Origin: Bacillus sp. FJAT-49711
Lineage (GTDB): Bacteria > Bacillota > Bacilli > Bacillales > Bacillaceae_C
Assembly (NCBI RefSeq): GCF_018343715.1
Contig: NZ_JAGYPL010000002.1
Span: forward strand, 752,364-816,363
DNA: 64,000 bases
Direction: 5' to 3'
Position 1 is the first letter of the stretch, and each line of letters opens with the position of its first letter. Made by a program: the position numbers and the translations under genes. Of this stretch, positions 1 through 13,617 are shown piece by piece. The notes under the pieces were generated by a model. The model did not search any database. It had not been told where the DNA came from and saw only the letters and a program-made list of their open reading frames with translations.

Positions 1-1
1 G

Positions 2-610
2 AATAATCAATCGTTGGAAGCAGCACATAGGTTAGAAGAAAATGCTACGAAGGTCGAGCAAATCATCCAACTAGTCGGAGATATCGCTAATCAAACAAAC
101 TTGCTAGCATTGAATGCGTCGATTGAAGCGGCAAGAGCCGGTGAACATGGAAAAGGCTTTGCGGTTGTTGCGGAAGAAGTTAGGAAACTAGCTGATGAAA
201 GTGCAAAAGCAGTTCAAGGAATATCGGATCTTATTCAAAACATCCAAACAGAAGTTGGAAGTGTTGTGAAGCAAATTTCTGTACAAGTTGCATCCGTAAA
301 TGAAGAAGTGAAGAAAGGTACACAAACGAATGCAGCTATTACGGCAATGACAAAAACGATTCATGAAACGGCATCTAGTGTTACAAACATATCAGATCTC
401 GTCGATCGTCAAATGGAAAGTGTCAGCGTCACATCTGCACAGGCTCAAGAAGTAGCCGCGATTGCGGAAGAGACATCAGCGGGTGCGGAAGAAGTAGCGA
501 AACAATCAAAAAAACAAGCGGAAGATATGGAAGAAATCGACCAACTCGCAGAACAATTACGGGAGCAAGCCGGCAAATTAAAAGACACTATCTCCCGTTT
601 CACATTATAA
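2..610 (+). CDS. Methyl-accepting chemotaxis protein, C-terminal part (5' end outside window)
   Basis: The reading frame is open from the window edge, so only the last ~200 residues of a chemoreceptor are present. They form the long antiparallel coiled-coil signalling domain. The conserved hairpin tip is visible ([20 protein letters not shown] followed by [15 protein letters not shown]), which is where CheA and CheW dock. Adaptation-helix segments rich in Ala, Glu and Gln flank it. The ligand-binding and HAMP parts lie upstream and cannot be judged. The protein would relay a sensory signal to the flagellar motor, consistent with the flagellar genes flhO and flhP later in the window. The family is certain; the ligand is unknown. 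Confidence 0.95.
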   Translation, partial: NNQSLEAAHRLEENATKVEQIIQLVGDIANQTNLLALNASIEAARAGEHGKGFAVVAEEVRKLADESAKAVQGISDLIQNIQTEVGSVVKQISVQVASVNEEVKKGTQTNAAITAMTKTIHETASSVTNISDLVDRQMESVSVTSAQAQEVAAIAEETSAGAEEVAKQSKKQAEDMEEIDQLAEQLREQAGKLKDTISRFTL

Positions 611-643
611 TAGGGACATCATGAATAGGGAGGACTTTTTAAC

Positions 644-1084
644 ATGAAGGTTGCGTTGGCATCGGATCACGGTGGTATTCAAATTCGTGAAGAAATTAGA
701 CAATTGCTTGAAGAGCTAAAAATAGAGTATGAAGATTTTGGTTGTGACTGTGCGGATTCAGTAGATTATCCAGATTATGCAGTACCAGTAGCAGAAAAGG
801 TCGCAAAAGGTGAATTTGATCGAGGAATATTGATTTGTGGCACTGGCATCGGCATGAGTATTTCTGCGAATAAAGTAAAAGGCATTCGCTGCGCACTTGT
901 CCATGATGTTTTTAGCGCTAGAATGACACGCCTTCATAATGATAGCAATGTTTTAGCAATGGGAGAACGAGTCATAGGGGCAGGACTGGCGCGTGAGATC
1001 GCCGAGACTTGGCTGCAAACCGAGTTTGAAGGCGGACGTCACCAAACACGTATTGGAAAAATTGCAGAGTACGAGGGAAAATAA
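644..1084 (+). CDS. rpiB: Ribose-5-phosphate isomerase B family protein (YwlF-like)
   Basis: 146 residues, the usual length for RpiB/LacA/LacB enzymes. RpiB interconverts ribose 5-phosphate and ribulose 5-phosphate in the cytosolic pentose phosphate pathway. The N-terminal ALASDHGG motif carries the phosphate-binding Asp-His pair, and the CGTGIGMSISANK segment carries the catalytic Cys and the anion hole. The start ATG follows an AGGGAGGA ribosome binding site. It lies between a chemoreceptor gene and ywlG/glyA, the same order as ywlF-ywlG-glyA in B. subtilis. A sugar-phosphate isomerase of LacAB type cannot be strictly excluded from sequence, but synteny favours RpiB. Confidence 0.93.
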   Translation: MKVALASDHGGIQIREEIRQLLEELKIEYEDFGCDCADSVDYPDYAVPVAEKVAKGEFDRGILICGTGIGMSISANKVKGIRCALVHDVFSARMTRLHNDSNVLAMGERVIGAGLAREIAETWLQTEFEGGRHQTRIGKIAEYEGK

Positions 1085-1158
1085 ATTCAAAAGTTGGGGC
1101 GTCTGCTAGTCGCTGATCTAGACGGAAACTCTCTTTAATTTATAATCCGAACAAGTGC

Positions 1159-1194
1159 AAAATCCGGACCGTCATTCGAGTTCCGGATTTTATT
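1159..1194 (+). terminator. Rho-independent terminator after rpiB
   Basis: A 10-bp inverted repeat (AAAATCCGGA / TCCGGATTTT) is followed by a short T-rich tail. It lies between rpiB and ywlG. This argues that translation of ywlG starts downstream at 1224 and not at the longer frame beginning at 1155. Confidence 0.7.
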
Positions 1195-1223
1195 CAATAT
1201 CGATAGTAAAGGAGATGAGGATT

Positions 1224-1796
1224 TTGACATTACCTTTAGAAAAATGGCGTGAAGAAATGAAGGCGATCATTCAAGAAAGTCGTCATTCCTTACAACTTCA
1301 TACTGGAAAAACTTTAGTCATAGGCTGCTCTACCTCAGAAGTGGCAGGGAAAAACATCGGTACGTCTGGAACGATGGAAGCAGCAGAAGTCATTTTTTCA
1401 GAGCTGAAAAAATATGCAGACGAATTAGGTTTCCATTTAGCATTTCAATGCTGCGAACATTTAAACCGCGCGCTTGTCGTTGAAACGCAAACAGCAATTG
1501 AAAAAGGTCTCGAACAGGTTTCAGTCATCCCTGCTCCAAACGCAGGAGGGTCAATGGCAACATACGCTTATAATCAGTTTAAAGAACCTGTCGTAGTTGA
1601 ATTTATTAAAGCAGATGCTGGAATTGACATCGGCGACACTTTTATCGGTATGCATCTAAAACATGTTGCAGTCCCCATTCGTGTAAAACAGAAACAATTA
1701 GGGAACGCGCATATTACGATTGCCACGTCTCGTCCGAAATTAATAGGTGGAGCAAGAGCAATATACGAAGCGGAAAAACTGAACATTCAATGCTGA
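1224..1796 (+). CDS. ywlG: YwlG-like TIGR01440 family protein
   Basis: 190 residues from a TTG start preceded by an AAAGGAGATGAGG ribosome binding site. The frame opens upstream at 1155, but those codons overlap a terminator hairpin. The family (TIGR01440, UPF0340) is conserved beside glyA in Bacilli and its biochemical role is not established. Visible features are a Gly/Ser-rich CSTSEVAGKNIGTSGT segment near the N-terminus and an AGGSMATYAYNQF segment mid-protein, followed by a DAGIDIGDTFIGMHLKHV stretch. There is no signal peptide or membrane segment, so it is probably cytosolic. The assignment to the family is firm; the function is unknown. Confidence 0.9.
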   Translation: MTLPLEKWREEMKAIIQESRHSLQLHTGKTLVIGCSTSEVAGKNIGTSGTMEAAEVIFSELKKYADELGFHLAFQCCEHLNRALVVETQTAIEKGLEQVSVIPAPNAGGSMATYAYNQFKEPVVVEFIKADAGIDIGDTFIGMHLKHVAVPIRVKQKQLGNAHITIATSRPKLIGGARAIYEAEKLNIQC

Positions 1797-1843
1797 TGTT
1801 CAGTTAAATGTTCAGGAAATGCCTATAAAATATGAAAAATCGT

Positions 1844-1872
1844 TTGGCATGACCACTTTTCCATGGTAAAAT
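1844..1872 (+). promoter_or_regulatory. Sigma-A type promoter for glyA
   Basis: TTGGCA, 17-bp spacer, TAAAAT, placing the transcript start near 1879. The apparent longer glyA frame beginning at 1871 would start inside this promoter, so the real start is 1925. Confidence 0.6.
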
Positions 1873-1924
1873 GGAAAAGAATTTATTAACGACCATTATT
1901 TTTAACATGATGAGGGGGAGCGAA

Positions 1925-3160
1925 ATGAGCACAATTGCACAACAAGATCCGCAAGTGTACAAAGCGATTCAAAATGAATTAAAACGCCAGCGGACGAAAA
2001 TTGAGTTGATCGCGTCTGAAAACTTTGTGAGCTCTGCAGTAATGGAAGCACAAGGATCTGTATTAACGAATAAATATGCAGAAGGTTATCCGGGACGTCG
2101 TTATTACGGCGGTTGTGAATATGTGGATGTTGCCGAAGACCTTGCACGTGATCGTGCGAAAGAAATATTCGGAGCAGAACATGCCAACGTACAGCCTCAT
2201 TCCGGAGCCCAGGCAAATATGGCCGTATACTTCACTGTTCTTGAGCAAGGGGATACCGTTCTTGGAATGAATTTATCCCACGGTGGGCATTTGACACATG
2301 GGAGTCCTGTTAATTTTAGTGGAGTCCAATACAATTTCGTAGAATATGGAGTCGATGAAAAAGATCATCGCATTAATTACGAGGATGTCCGCCAAAAGGC
2401 GATCGAACATAAGCCGAAGCTTATCGTAGCGGGTGCGAGTGCTTATCCTCGAGTCATTGATTTTAAAAAGTTCCGTGAAATTGCGGATGAAGTTGGAGCT
2501 TATTTAATGGTGGATATGGCCCACATCGCCGGTCTTGTCGCTGTCGGCTTACATCCAAATCCAGTTCCTTATGCTGATTTCGTAACAACGACTACTCATA
2601 AAACATTGCGCGGTCCTCGCGGAGGAATGGTGCTTTGTAAAGAAGAATTCGCGAAGAAAATCGATAAATCCGTTTTCCCAGGTCTTCAAGGTGGCCCGTT
2701 AATGCACGTCATTGCTGCAAAAGCAGTTGCTTTCGGTGAAGCACAAAGCGAAGACTTTAAAACGTATATTCAAAACGTTATGGATAATGCTGAACGTCTA
2801 GGAGAGTCGTTGAAAAAAGAAGGACTTGACCTTGTTTCAGACGGAACAGACAATCATTTATTGCTGCTCGATCTTCGTTCAATCGGACTAACAGGAAAAG
2901 TCGCAGAAAAAGTATTGGATGACGTTGGCATCACAGTTAACAAAAACACAATTCCGTACGATCCAGAAGGTCCATTTACGACAAGTGGAATTCGTATCGG
3001 TACACCTGCCGTAACGTCAAGAGGATTTGGCTCAGAAGAAATGGATGAAATTGCATCCCTTATCGGATTCGTATTAAAAAATCATGACGATGAAGCTAAA
3101 CTTGACGAAGCACGTGCTCGTGTCGAAGCTTTAACTGGAAAATTCCCATTATATGAATAA
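1925..3160 (+). CDS. glyA: Serine hydroxymethyltransferase
   Basis: 411 residues, standard for the family. GlyA is a cytosolic PLP enzyme that transfers the serine C3 unit to tetrahydrofolate, giving glycine and 5,10-methylene-THF, the main source of one-carbon units. The PLP lysine is in [14 protein letters not shown], the N-terminal IELIASENF motif is intact, and the [11 protein letters not shown] loop is present. The ATG at 1925 follows GAGGGGGAGCGAA, a strong ribosome binding site. It has its own promoter upstream and a terminator downstream, so it is probably monocistronic. It sits next to ywlG and upp, as in B. subtilis. Confidence 0.98.
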   Translation: MSTIAQQDPQVYKAIQNELKRQRTKIELIASENFVSSAVMEAQGSVLTNKYAEGYPGRRYYGGCEYVDVAEDLARDRAKEIFGAEHANVQPHSGAQANMAVYFTVLEQGDTVLGMNLSHGGHLTHGSPVNFSGVQYNFVEYGVDEKDHRINYEDVRQKAIEHKPKLIVAGASAYPRVIDFKKFREIADEVGAYLMVDMAHIAGLVAVGLHPNPVPYADFVTTTTHKTLRGPRGGMVLCKEEFAKKIDKSVFPGLQGGPLMHVIAAKAVAFGEAQSEDFKTYIQNVMDNAERLGESLKKEGLDLVSDGTDNHLLLLDLRSIGLTGKVAEKVLDDVGITVNKNTIPYDPEGPFTTSGIRIGTPAVTSRGFGSEEMDEIASLIGFVLKNHDDEAKLDEARARVEALTGKFPLYE

Positions 3161-3163
3161 CAT

Positions 3164-3200
3164 GAAAATCGCCTTCTATTGATGGAGGCGATTTTTTTAT
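3164..3200 (+). terminator. Terminator of glyA
   Basis: Stem AAATCGCCT / GGAGGCGATTT with an eight-base loop and a run of seven T. It follows the glyA stop codon directly. Confidence 0.85.
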
Positions 3201-3342
3201 TGTCAAATTCCCAATTCATATTATCATTTCGTACTGAAATAATAGAGAACGAAGAATTGAGTTCGAATCACCCCTTCAATCTATAAAGATTGTTCAAAAT
3301 GTTACAACTTTCTCTATCTCACTAATATCATCTTTTTTATCC

Positions 3343-3371
3343 TTGCTGAACATCTTTTTATTCTGTAAAAT
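3343..3371 (+). promoter_or_regulatory. Sigma-A type promoter for upp
   Basis: TTGCTG, 17-bp spacer, TAAAAT. It lies 75 bp before the upp start. The leader between them carries a short imperfect hairpin of unknown role (CCGC / GCGG near 3404-3421). Confidence 0.5.
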
Positions 3372-3445
3372 AATGTAGATAAAGTTATTTTGCAGACAAA
3401 AAATCCGCCGGATATCGAAGCGGAATTAGGAAAAGGAGCGAAATC

Positions 3446-4075
3446 ATGGCAAAAGTATATGTATTCGATCATCCTCTCATTCAACACAAAATTACATATA
3501 TACGAGACAAAAACACGGGTACGAAGGAATTCCGTGAACTTGTAGATGAAGTTGCTACATTAATGATGTTTGAAATTACTAGAGATATGACACTTCAAGA
3601 GGTAGAAGTAGAAACACCTGTTGCTTCCGCAAAGTCTAAAGTGTTGGCTGGGAAAAAACTAGGAATCGTTCCTATTCTACGAGCTGGAATTGGGATGGTA
3701 GATGGTATACTAAATTTGCTTCCTGCTGCGAAGGTAGGTCATATCGGTTTATATCGTGATCCCGAAACATTAAAGCCAGTTGAATATTACGTAAAACTTC
3801 CAAGCGATGTTGAGGAACGAGATTTTATCCTAGTCGATCCGATGCTTGCGACGGGTGGATCTGCAGTTGCGGCGATTGATTCACTAAAAAAACGTGGTGC
3901 TAAAAATATTAAATTCATGTGTCTTATCGCAGCTCCTGAAGGAGTAGAGGTAATGCAGAAAGAGCATCCGGATGTCGATATATATATCGCAGGGCTAGAC
4001 GAGAAACTCAACGAAAAAGGCTATATCGTTCCTGGTCTTGGTGATGCGGGAGACCGTTTATTTGGGACTAAATAA
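3446..4075 (+). CDS. upp: Uracil phosphoribosyltransferase
   Basis: 209 residues, the family's normal length. It salvages uracil by joining it to PRPP to form UMP. The type I PRTase signature appears as [11 protein letters not shown] (PRPP loop), and the uracil-binding [12 protein letters not shown] segment is at the C-terminus. ARAGIGMV-type residues are seen in [12 protein letters not shown]. The ATG follows AAAAGGAGCG. It lies between glyA and the atp operon, the typical Bacillus arrangement, and is closed by a terminator, so it is transcribed separately from atp. Confidence 0.98.
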   Translation: MAKVYVFDHPLIQHKITYIRDKNTGTKEFRELVDEVATLMMFEITRDMTLQEVEVETPVASAKSKVLAGKKLGIVPILRAGIGMVDGILNLLPAAKVGHIGLYRDPETLKPVEYYVKLPSDVEERDFILVDPMLATGGSAVAAIDSLKKRGAKNIKFMCLIAAPEGVEVMQKEHPDVDIYIAGLDEKLNEKGYIVPGLGDAGDRLFGTK

Positions 4076-4159
4076 GCAAATTAGATGACAATTTGAGGAA
4101 TCATTTATTGAGATTACCCTCATTCATGCTAGACAAAACTTTTTACAAGCTCCACACAA

Positions 4160-4196
4160 AAAAAGAGACGGGATCATGATAATTCCGTCTCTTTCA
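4160..4196 (+). terminator. Terminator after upp
   Basis: Near-perfect stem AAAGAGACGGGA / TCCGTCTCTTT with an A-run on the left and a short T-run on the right. The symmetry makes it potentially bidirectional. Confidence 0.8.
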
Positions 4197-4312
4197 AATA
4201 TGTTCATTTCAACATAAGATTGTCAAAAATAGTCGCAATTGGAGGAAATTTTTTAATTGAGGATTTTGTGAACTTACTTGACATTCTTTATACTAAATTA
4301 ATTGAAAACTCG

Positions 4313-4341
4313 TTGACTAATGTTTGGGGCTATTGTATGCT
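4313..4341 (+). promoter_or_regulatory. Probable promoter of the atp operon
   Basis: TTGACT, 17-bp spacer, TATGCT. It lies in the 446-bp gap between upp and atpI and would give a leader of about 175 nt. No convincing gene is seen in this gap; a 66-codon frame at 4220-4420 lacks a ribosome binding site and spans the promoter. Confidence 0.55.
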
Positions 4342-4441
4342 AACAAAGGGTATGGCTATTATGGTTATTCCCACTAATAATAACGATTCCAAGCATGCGT
4401 GCACACATGCTAATGGATAAAGTTAGTATTAGTTTAGATCA

Positions 4442-4493
4442 TCGAACTTCCACGATGCTAAGCCGCGAAATTTGGCGGATCCTCCAAGTTCGA
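4442..4493 (+). promoter_or_regulatory. Structured leader hairpin upstream of atpI
   Basis: An 8-bp inverted repeat (TCGAACTT at 4442-4449, AAGTTCGA at 4486-4493) encloses a smaller CCGC/GCGG hairpin. There is no T-run, so it is not a simple terminator. It ends about 28 nt before the atpI start and could affect translation or stability of the atp mRNA. The same 8-bp arms recur in the atpG-atpD gap. Confidence 0.45.
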
Positions 4494-4521
4494 CATTTCT
4501 TTTCAAGGGGATAAAAAAAGA

Positions 4522-4902
4522 ATGCCGGAACTCCAGCAATTATTCTACAGACATTGTAAATACATATTATATCTGTTGTCGATTTATGTATTGGGATGGG
4601 GTTTTACTGAATATAAGTCAATTTTTATGGGGTTAATTCTTGGCACATCAGTTAGTCTTTTCAATCACTGGTACTTAGCAAGGAAGACCAATCGGCTTGG
4701 TGAAGCAGTCACATCCGGAAAAAAGGTTTACTCTATCGGAACACTTGTTAGAATGGCTATTGTTATTTTAGCCGTCTATATAGCAGGCAGATATCCGCAG
4801 TATTTTCACCTTGTAAGCGTGATTATAGGTGTGATGACAGCTTATGCAGTCATTATAATAGATTTTTTTTACCAAAAAGTAATGAAACCTAGAAATAAGT
4901 GA
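4522..4902 (+). CDS. atpI: ATP synthase subunit I
   Basis: 126 residues with four predicted membrane segments (about 15-30, 33-50, 72-90 and 94-115). AtpI is a non-structural membrane protein encoded first in many atp operons and linked to c-ring assembly and Mg2+ supply. The sequence is only broadly conserved, but position directly before atpB and the hydrophobic profile fit. The ATG has a moderate upstream AAGGGG ribosome binding site. It ends 11 bp before atpB. A companion atpZ-type gene, found in some relatives, is not seen here. Confidence 0.85.
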   Translation: MPELQQLFYRHCKYILYLLSIYVLGWGFTEYKSIFMGLILGTSVSLFNHWYLARKTNRLGEAVTSGKKVYSIGTLVRMAIVILAVYIAGRYPQYFHLVSVIIGVMTAYAVIIIDFFYQKVMKPRNK

Positions 4903-4907
4903 GGTGA

Positions 4908-5624
<717 letters not shown>

Positions 5625-5644
5625 TATAAACCTGTTCATAATAG

Positions 5645-5905
<261 letters not shown>

Positions 5906-5931
5906 TTCGTTTTACTCTTTTATAAAAGTTA

Positions 5932-5969
5932 AAATGGCGAAGCTCTCTAGTTGGGAATCTTCGCCATTT
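5932..5969 (+). other. Intercistronic hairpin between atpE and atpF
   Basis: An 11-bp perfect stem (AAATGGCGAAG / CTTCGCCATTT) with a 16-base loop lies 27 nt after the atpE stop in a 175-bp gap. The tail is only weakly T-rich (TTTGTTT). It may act as a partial terminator or as an mRNA-stabilising barrier that raises atpE expression over downstream genes; this is inference. Confidence 0.65.
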
Positions 5970-6080
5970 GTTTAGTCTGGAAATGTAAAATGCTGTCAAA
6001 GCTAGAATCAGTATCTTCAAACATCTATTCGGCGCGATGATTCCAGTTGCGCCTTCATTTTTGAAGGGAGTGAAGCAAAC

Positions 6081-6596
6081 GTGCTTACGAAAAGTCTTAC
6101 ACTTGGAGCTGCAGCCGGAACATTTAACGGTGGAGATATCCTATTTACCGTCGCAGCTTTCGCGGTGTTGATGTTTATTTTGAAAAAAGTAGCATGGGGC
6201 CCATTAATGGGAATCATGATTCAACGTGAAGAGCATATAGCAAGTGAAATCGAAGCAGCGGAAAATAGCCGCGTCGAATCAAATAAATTGCTCGAAGAAC
6301 AAAAAGAACTATTAAAAGAAGCTCGCATAGAAGCGCAAGCAATGATTGAAAACTCTAAGAAACACGGAGAGATTCAACGTGAAGACATCATCAAGACGGC
6401 TCGTGAAGAAGCGGAACGTCTAAAAGAATCTGCACGTCTTGAAATCGAACAGCAAAAAGAGCAAGCAGTTACAGCTTTACGTGAACAAGTTGCAACTTTA
6501 TCTGTTCTAATTGCGTCTAAGGTTATTGAGAAAGAACTTAAAGAAGAAGATCAACAAAAATTGATCAATGATTATATTCAAAGGGCAGGAGAATAG
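6081..6596 (+). CDS. atpF: ATP synthase Fo subunit b
   Basis: 171 residues: one N-terminal membrane helix (about 20-40, [18 protein letters not shown]) followed by a long charged alpha-helical stalk rich in Glu, Lys, Ala and Gln. Subunit b dimerises and holds F1 stationary against subunit a. The GTG start follows AGGGAGTG. Length is normal for Bacilli. It ends 2 bp before atpH, so the two are translationally linked. Confidence 0.96.
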   Translation: MLTKSLTLGAAAGTFNGGDILFTVAAFAVLMFILKKVAWGPLMGIMIQREEHIASEIEAAENSRVESNKLLEEQKELLKEARIEAQAMIENSKKHGEIQREDIIKTAREEAERLKESARLEIEQQKEQAVTALREQVATLSVLIASKVIEKELKEEDQQKLINDYIQRAGE

Positions 6597-6598
6597 CG

Positions 6599-7135
6599 AT
6601 GAGTCAAAACATTGTCGCAGAACGCTATGCTTTAGCTCTTTTCCAATTGGCTAAAGAACATAATCTTATTCAAAAAATAGAAGAGGAACTGCGTGTAGTG
6701 AGAAAATCTGTAAGTGAAAACCCAGGATTTATCACATTACTTACCTCTCCAAACTTATCTCTTCATGAGAAAAAGAATATTTTACAAAACACTTTTTCGA
6801 ATGTTTCTCCATTCGTCGCGCATACCTTACAGCTGCTTATCGACCGTCATCGCCAAAGTGACATTGTAGATGTAGCTACGGCATTTATTGATCTTGCCAA
6901 TGAAGAAAATGGAGTGGCAGAAGCGACTGTATATTCGACACGACCACTAACAGCAGAAGAAGCAGAAAGGATCTCCGCTTCATTTGCTCCTAGAGTTGGT
7001 AGACGTTCTTTAAACATCGAGAATATTGTGGATTCAAATATTCTTGGTGGTGTAAAAATTCGAATTGAAAACCGCATTTACGACGGAAGTCTTCGTGGGA
7101 AACTTGACCGTCTTGAGCGTACATTGATCAGTTAA
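6599..7135 (+). CDS. atpH: ATP synthase F1 subunit delta
   Basis: 178 residues, normal length. Delta sits on top of the alpha3-beta3 hexamer and binds the b stalk. The N-terminal VAERYALALFQLAKE motif and the C-terminal ILGGVKIRIENRIYDGSLRGKLDRL signature are both present. Its AGGAG ribosome binding site lies inside the end of atpF. It is followed by a 55-bp gap before atpA. Confidence 0.97.
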   Translation: MSQNIVAERYALALFQLAKEHNLIQKIEEELRVVRKSVSENPGFITLLTSPNLSLHEKKNILQNTFSNVSPFVAHTLQLLIDRHRQSDIVDVATAFIDLANEENGVAEATVYSTRPLTAEEAERISASFAPRVGRRSLNIENIVDSNILGGVKIRIENRIYDGSLRGKLDRLERTLIS

Positions 7136-7178
7136 CAAAAAGTTAACATGATTTAAAAACGGAAAGACTTGATTATGA

Positions 7179-8699
<1,521 letters not shown>

Positions 8700-8702
8700 G
8701 TA

Positions 8703-8941
8703 AAGAAAAGCGTAAGCGCCTTGCTCATCGACGTACAGGCCCACAGGATGTGGGTCCGTCGACGCCGCCACAGGACGTGGCGGCATTTAGGCGACGTTCC
8801 TTCTTTGACCATCGACTGAGATAAAGGAAACACGACGAGGAACGAGTTGGTGAAATTGGCACTTCAAATTTCACCTGATGTTGACTTATCGTAGGGAGAG
8901 GGGCAAGAAGTTTGCTAGTCGATAGGCACTGGAGCTAGACA
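8703..8941 (+). repeat. Dispersed intergenic repeat, copy A (atpA-atpG gap)
   Basis: Begins with AAGAAAAGCGTAAGCGCC, contains ATCGACTGAGATAAAGGAAA and a GTTGACTTATCGTAGGGAG core, and ends GGCACTGGAGCTAGAC. The termini are partly complementary, so the RNA folds on itself. An inner pair of GC-rich hairpins (near 8738-8785) makes this copy longer than the others. The same element recurs at 11937-12246 and, inverted, at 35549-35697 and 48704-48785. It fills most of the 313-bp atpA-atpG gap; no gene is seen in it. Confidence 0.75.
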
Positions 8942-9006
8942 AGGAAATGCAAATAAACAGCAGGGCGGGTCACCGCTTCTGCTCTACTTTGAAAAAAGGG
9001 TGGTGA

Positions 9007-9870
<864 letters not shown>

Positions 9871-9931
9871 TTATTTTTTTAGAAGACTAGGCTCTTTTCT
9901 CAAACATTGTTGTCTATTTTATACACATTGA

Positions 9932-11933
<2,002 letters not shown>

Positions 11934-11936
11934 GTA

Positions 11937-12089
11937 AGAAAAGCGAAAGCGCCTGTTTAGCGACGTACAAACTTCAGGACCATCGACTGAGATAAAGAAA
12001 ACACGACGAGCCGCAAGGCGAGTCGATGTTGACTTATCGTAGGGAGAGGGGCAAGAAGTTTGCAAGTCGCTAGGCGCAGCAGCTGGACA
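11937..12089 (+). repeat. Dispersed intergenic repeat, copy B
   Basis: Same family as 8703-8941: AAAGCGAAAGCGCC at the left end, a central GATGTTGACTTATCGTAGGG block and TCGCTAGGCGCAGCAGCTGG at the right end. The two ends can pair (GCGCC with GGCGC). It begins right after the atpC stop codon. Confidence 0.8.
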
Positions 12090-12246
12090 AAGAAAAGCGA
12101 AAGCGCCTGTTTAGCGACGTATGGAATTCGTATTCCATGACGAGATAAAGGAAACATGATGAAGTCTGTAGGGACGAATTGATGTTGACTTATCGTAGGA
12201 AGGGAAGTAGAAATCCACTAGTAGCTAGGCGCAGGAGCCGGACAAA
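12090..12246 (+). repeat. Dispersed intergenic repeat, copy C
   Basis: A second copy abutting copy B head to tail: AAAGCGAAAGCGCCTGTTTA at the left, GATGTTGACTTATCGTAGG in the centre, TAGCTAGGCGCAGGAGCCGG at the right. It differs most from B in its centre, where it has its own GGAATTCGTATTCC hairpin. Confidence 0.8.
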
Positions 12247-12250
12247 AATC

Positions 12251-12284
12251 GAACACCTTCTGGTTATAAGATCAGAAGGTGTTC
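12251..12284 (+). terminator. Hairpin at the end of the atp structural genes
   Basis: A 12-bp perfect stem (GAACACCTTCTG / CAGAAGGTGTTC) with a 10-base loop. No T-run follows, so it may be an mRNA 3' stabiliser and not a full terminator. Confidence 0.5.
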
Positions 12285-12321
12285 ATATGTATGATTCAGT
12301 TAGGGACAGAGGTGATTAAAG

Positions 12322-12555
12322 ATGCTAGAAGATCTAGGGCAGCAGGCTTTGATCAACATATTCTCACATTTATTTTTTATCGGAATAGCGTTTTTTGCAT
12401 TACAAGCATTAAATTTTGAAAAACTTATTAGGGCAAATAGGGTATTTCAAGCACGCCTGCTATATATATTATTGACTGTTGTAATTGGCTCAATAGCAAG
12501 TAACTTTTTTTTAGACTATTTAAATTGGTCTAGACAGCTTCAACTTCTATTTTAA
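12322..12555 (+). CDS. ywzB: DUF1146 family membrane protein (YwzB-like)
   Basis: 77 residues with two hydrophobic segments (about 12-32 and 46-68) flanking a short basic loop (FEKLIRANRVFQAR). This is the DUF1146 family, found immediately downstream of the atp operon in many Bacilli, including ywzB of B. subtilis. The function is unknown. The ATG follows an AGAGGTGATT ribosome binding site. Position suggests possible co-transcription with atp if the preceding hairpin is read through. Confidence 0.88.
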   Translation: MLEDLGQQALINIFSHLFFIGIAFFALQALNFEKLIRANRVFQARLLYILLTVVIGSIASNFFLDYLNWSRQLQLLF

Positions 12556-12850
12556 TAACACAAAAGATAAAGCACTTTTTAGATAAAGGAATTCCCCCAA
12601 TTTCTAAAAAATACTTCATAGTCGTACTCCAAATTTAATTTTTTTGAAAAAAACTAAGCAAAATGTAATAGACTTTTAATATAGAATGGGACCTTTTACC
12701 TGTTTTCATTATGTCGACTTTTGTATATTATTTGAAGTGGTGAGGCGAAATTTGTCGACGTAAAAAGTCTATTAAAGTCTGTTGTTGACGTTATTCTTCA
12801 AGTATTTCTTTCCCCGTAGTGGAAACAATGTTACTAAGGGGGGAAGGATC

Positions 12851-13585
12851 ATGAATAATAAATTTTTTTCCATTTTATCTCAAGTTACAATTTTGTTTGG
12901 TTTTATATTTGCTTTAGTTGGGAATAACACCATAGCAGCACCGGAATCCACTGATCTTCAAAACTTGGCCCAAACGATAGAGAAACACCAAGGCAACATC
13001 ATTGAATGGTCTTTATATGCAAGAGAATCCGTCTATCTTCCCACTGTGGAAGAAAGGTTGTCAAAAATAAATGAGCTAAAAGAACTGTTCCCAGATATGG
13101 AGTGGTCTGATCGATCGGACTCCTTAATTGGCAAGAGGGATCATGGAATATTTAGTGAAACGATACAAATTTTATCAACTGACAATAATAGACATTCGTC
13201 CTCGTACATAGTGTACGAAGCAAAGGGTGAAAATTGGGATTCAAAACATGTTAAGTTCATAAACGATAGAGCAGAAAAAACAGTTTTGAACCTTTTCGAT
13301 GGAAATCCTATTTTATTCTCTTGTATAAAAGGCGAATTCAGTGAGGAACTGAATGAATTTGTTGATCATTCTTTGGATGGATTTTTACATTCACTTCATG
13401 CATCAGAAGTTGAATCCGTTAAAGAACAGGAATTTTACTCCATGTCAGCATTTTCCTCTCTTTTTGCCCAAACCTTATCTTTTACAAACAAACAAATGAA
13501 TATGCAAATTGGCCTCAGGAAAAATGAAATGGGTCCCGGAACTACCTTTGTGGTCGGCACACCCATCTTAACGATTGAATATTAA
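12851..13585 (+). CDS. ywmB: YwmB family secreted or membrane-anchored protein
   Basis: 244 residues from the ATG at 12851, which follows AAGGGGGGAAGG. The longer frame starting at 12782 has no ribosome binding site. An N-terminal hydrophobic stretch (FFSILSQVTILFGFIFALVG) is a likely signal peptide or anchor. The rest is a soluble domain of the YwmB (DUF1779, TATA-binding-like fold) family. In B. subtilis ywmB precedes murAA, as here, with a 32-bp gap. The function is not established; the position suggests a link to envelope synthesis. The upstream 295-bp gap has an 11-bp inverted repeat (12667-12677 and 12763-12773). Confidence 0.82.
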   Translation: MNNKFFSILSQVTILFGFIFALVGNNTIAAPESTDLQNLAQTIEKHQGNIIEWSLYARESVYLPTVEERLSKINELKELFPDMEWSDRSDSLIGKRDHGIFSETIQILSTDNNRHSSSYIVYEAKGENWDSKHVKFINDRAEKTVLNLFDGNPILFSCIKGEFSEELNEFVDHSLDGFLHSLHASEVESVKEQEFYSMSAFSSLFAQTLSFTNKQMNMQIGLRKNEMGPGTTFVVGTPILTIEY

Positions 13586-13617
13586 TATAAAGAATATGGA
13601 CGCGGAGGGGAATACTC

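Noticed and set aside
1155-1223. Longer start of ywlG
   Set aside because: The extra codons lie over a terminator hairpin; the TTG at 1224 has the ribosome binding site.
4220-4420. 66-codon frame between upp and atpI
   Set aside because: No ribosome binding site, no family resemblance, and it spans the likely atp promoter.
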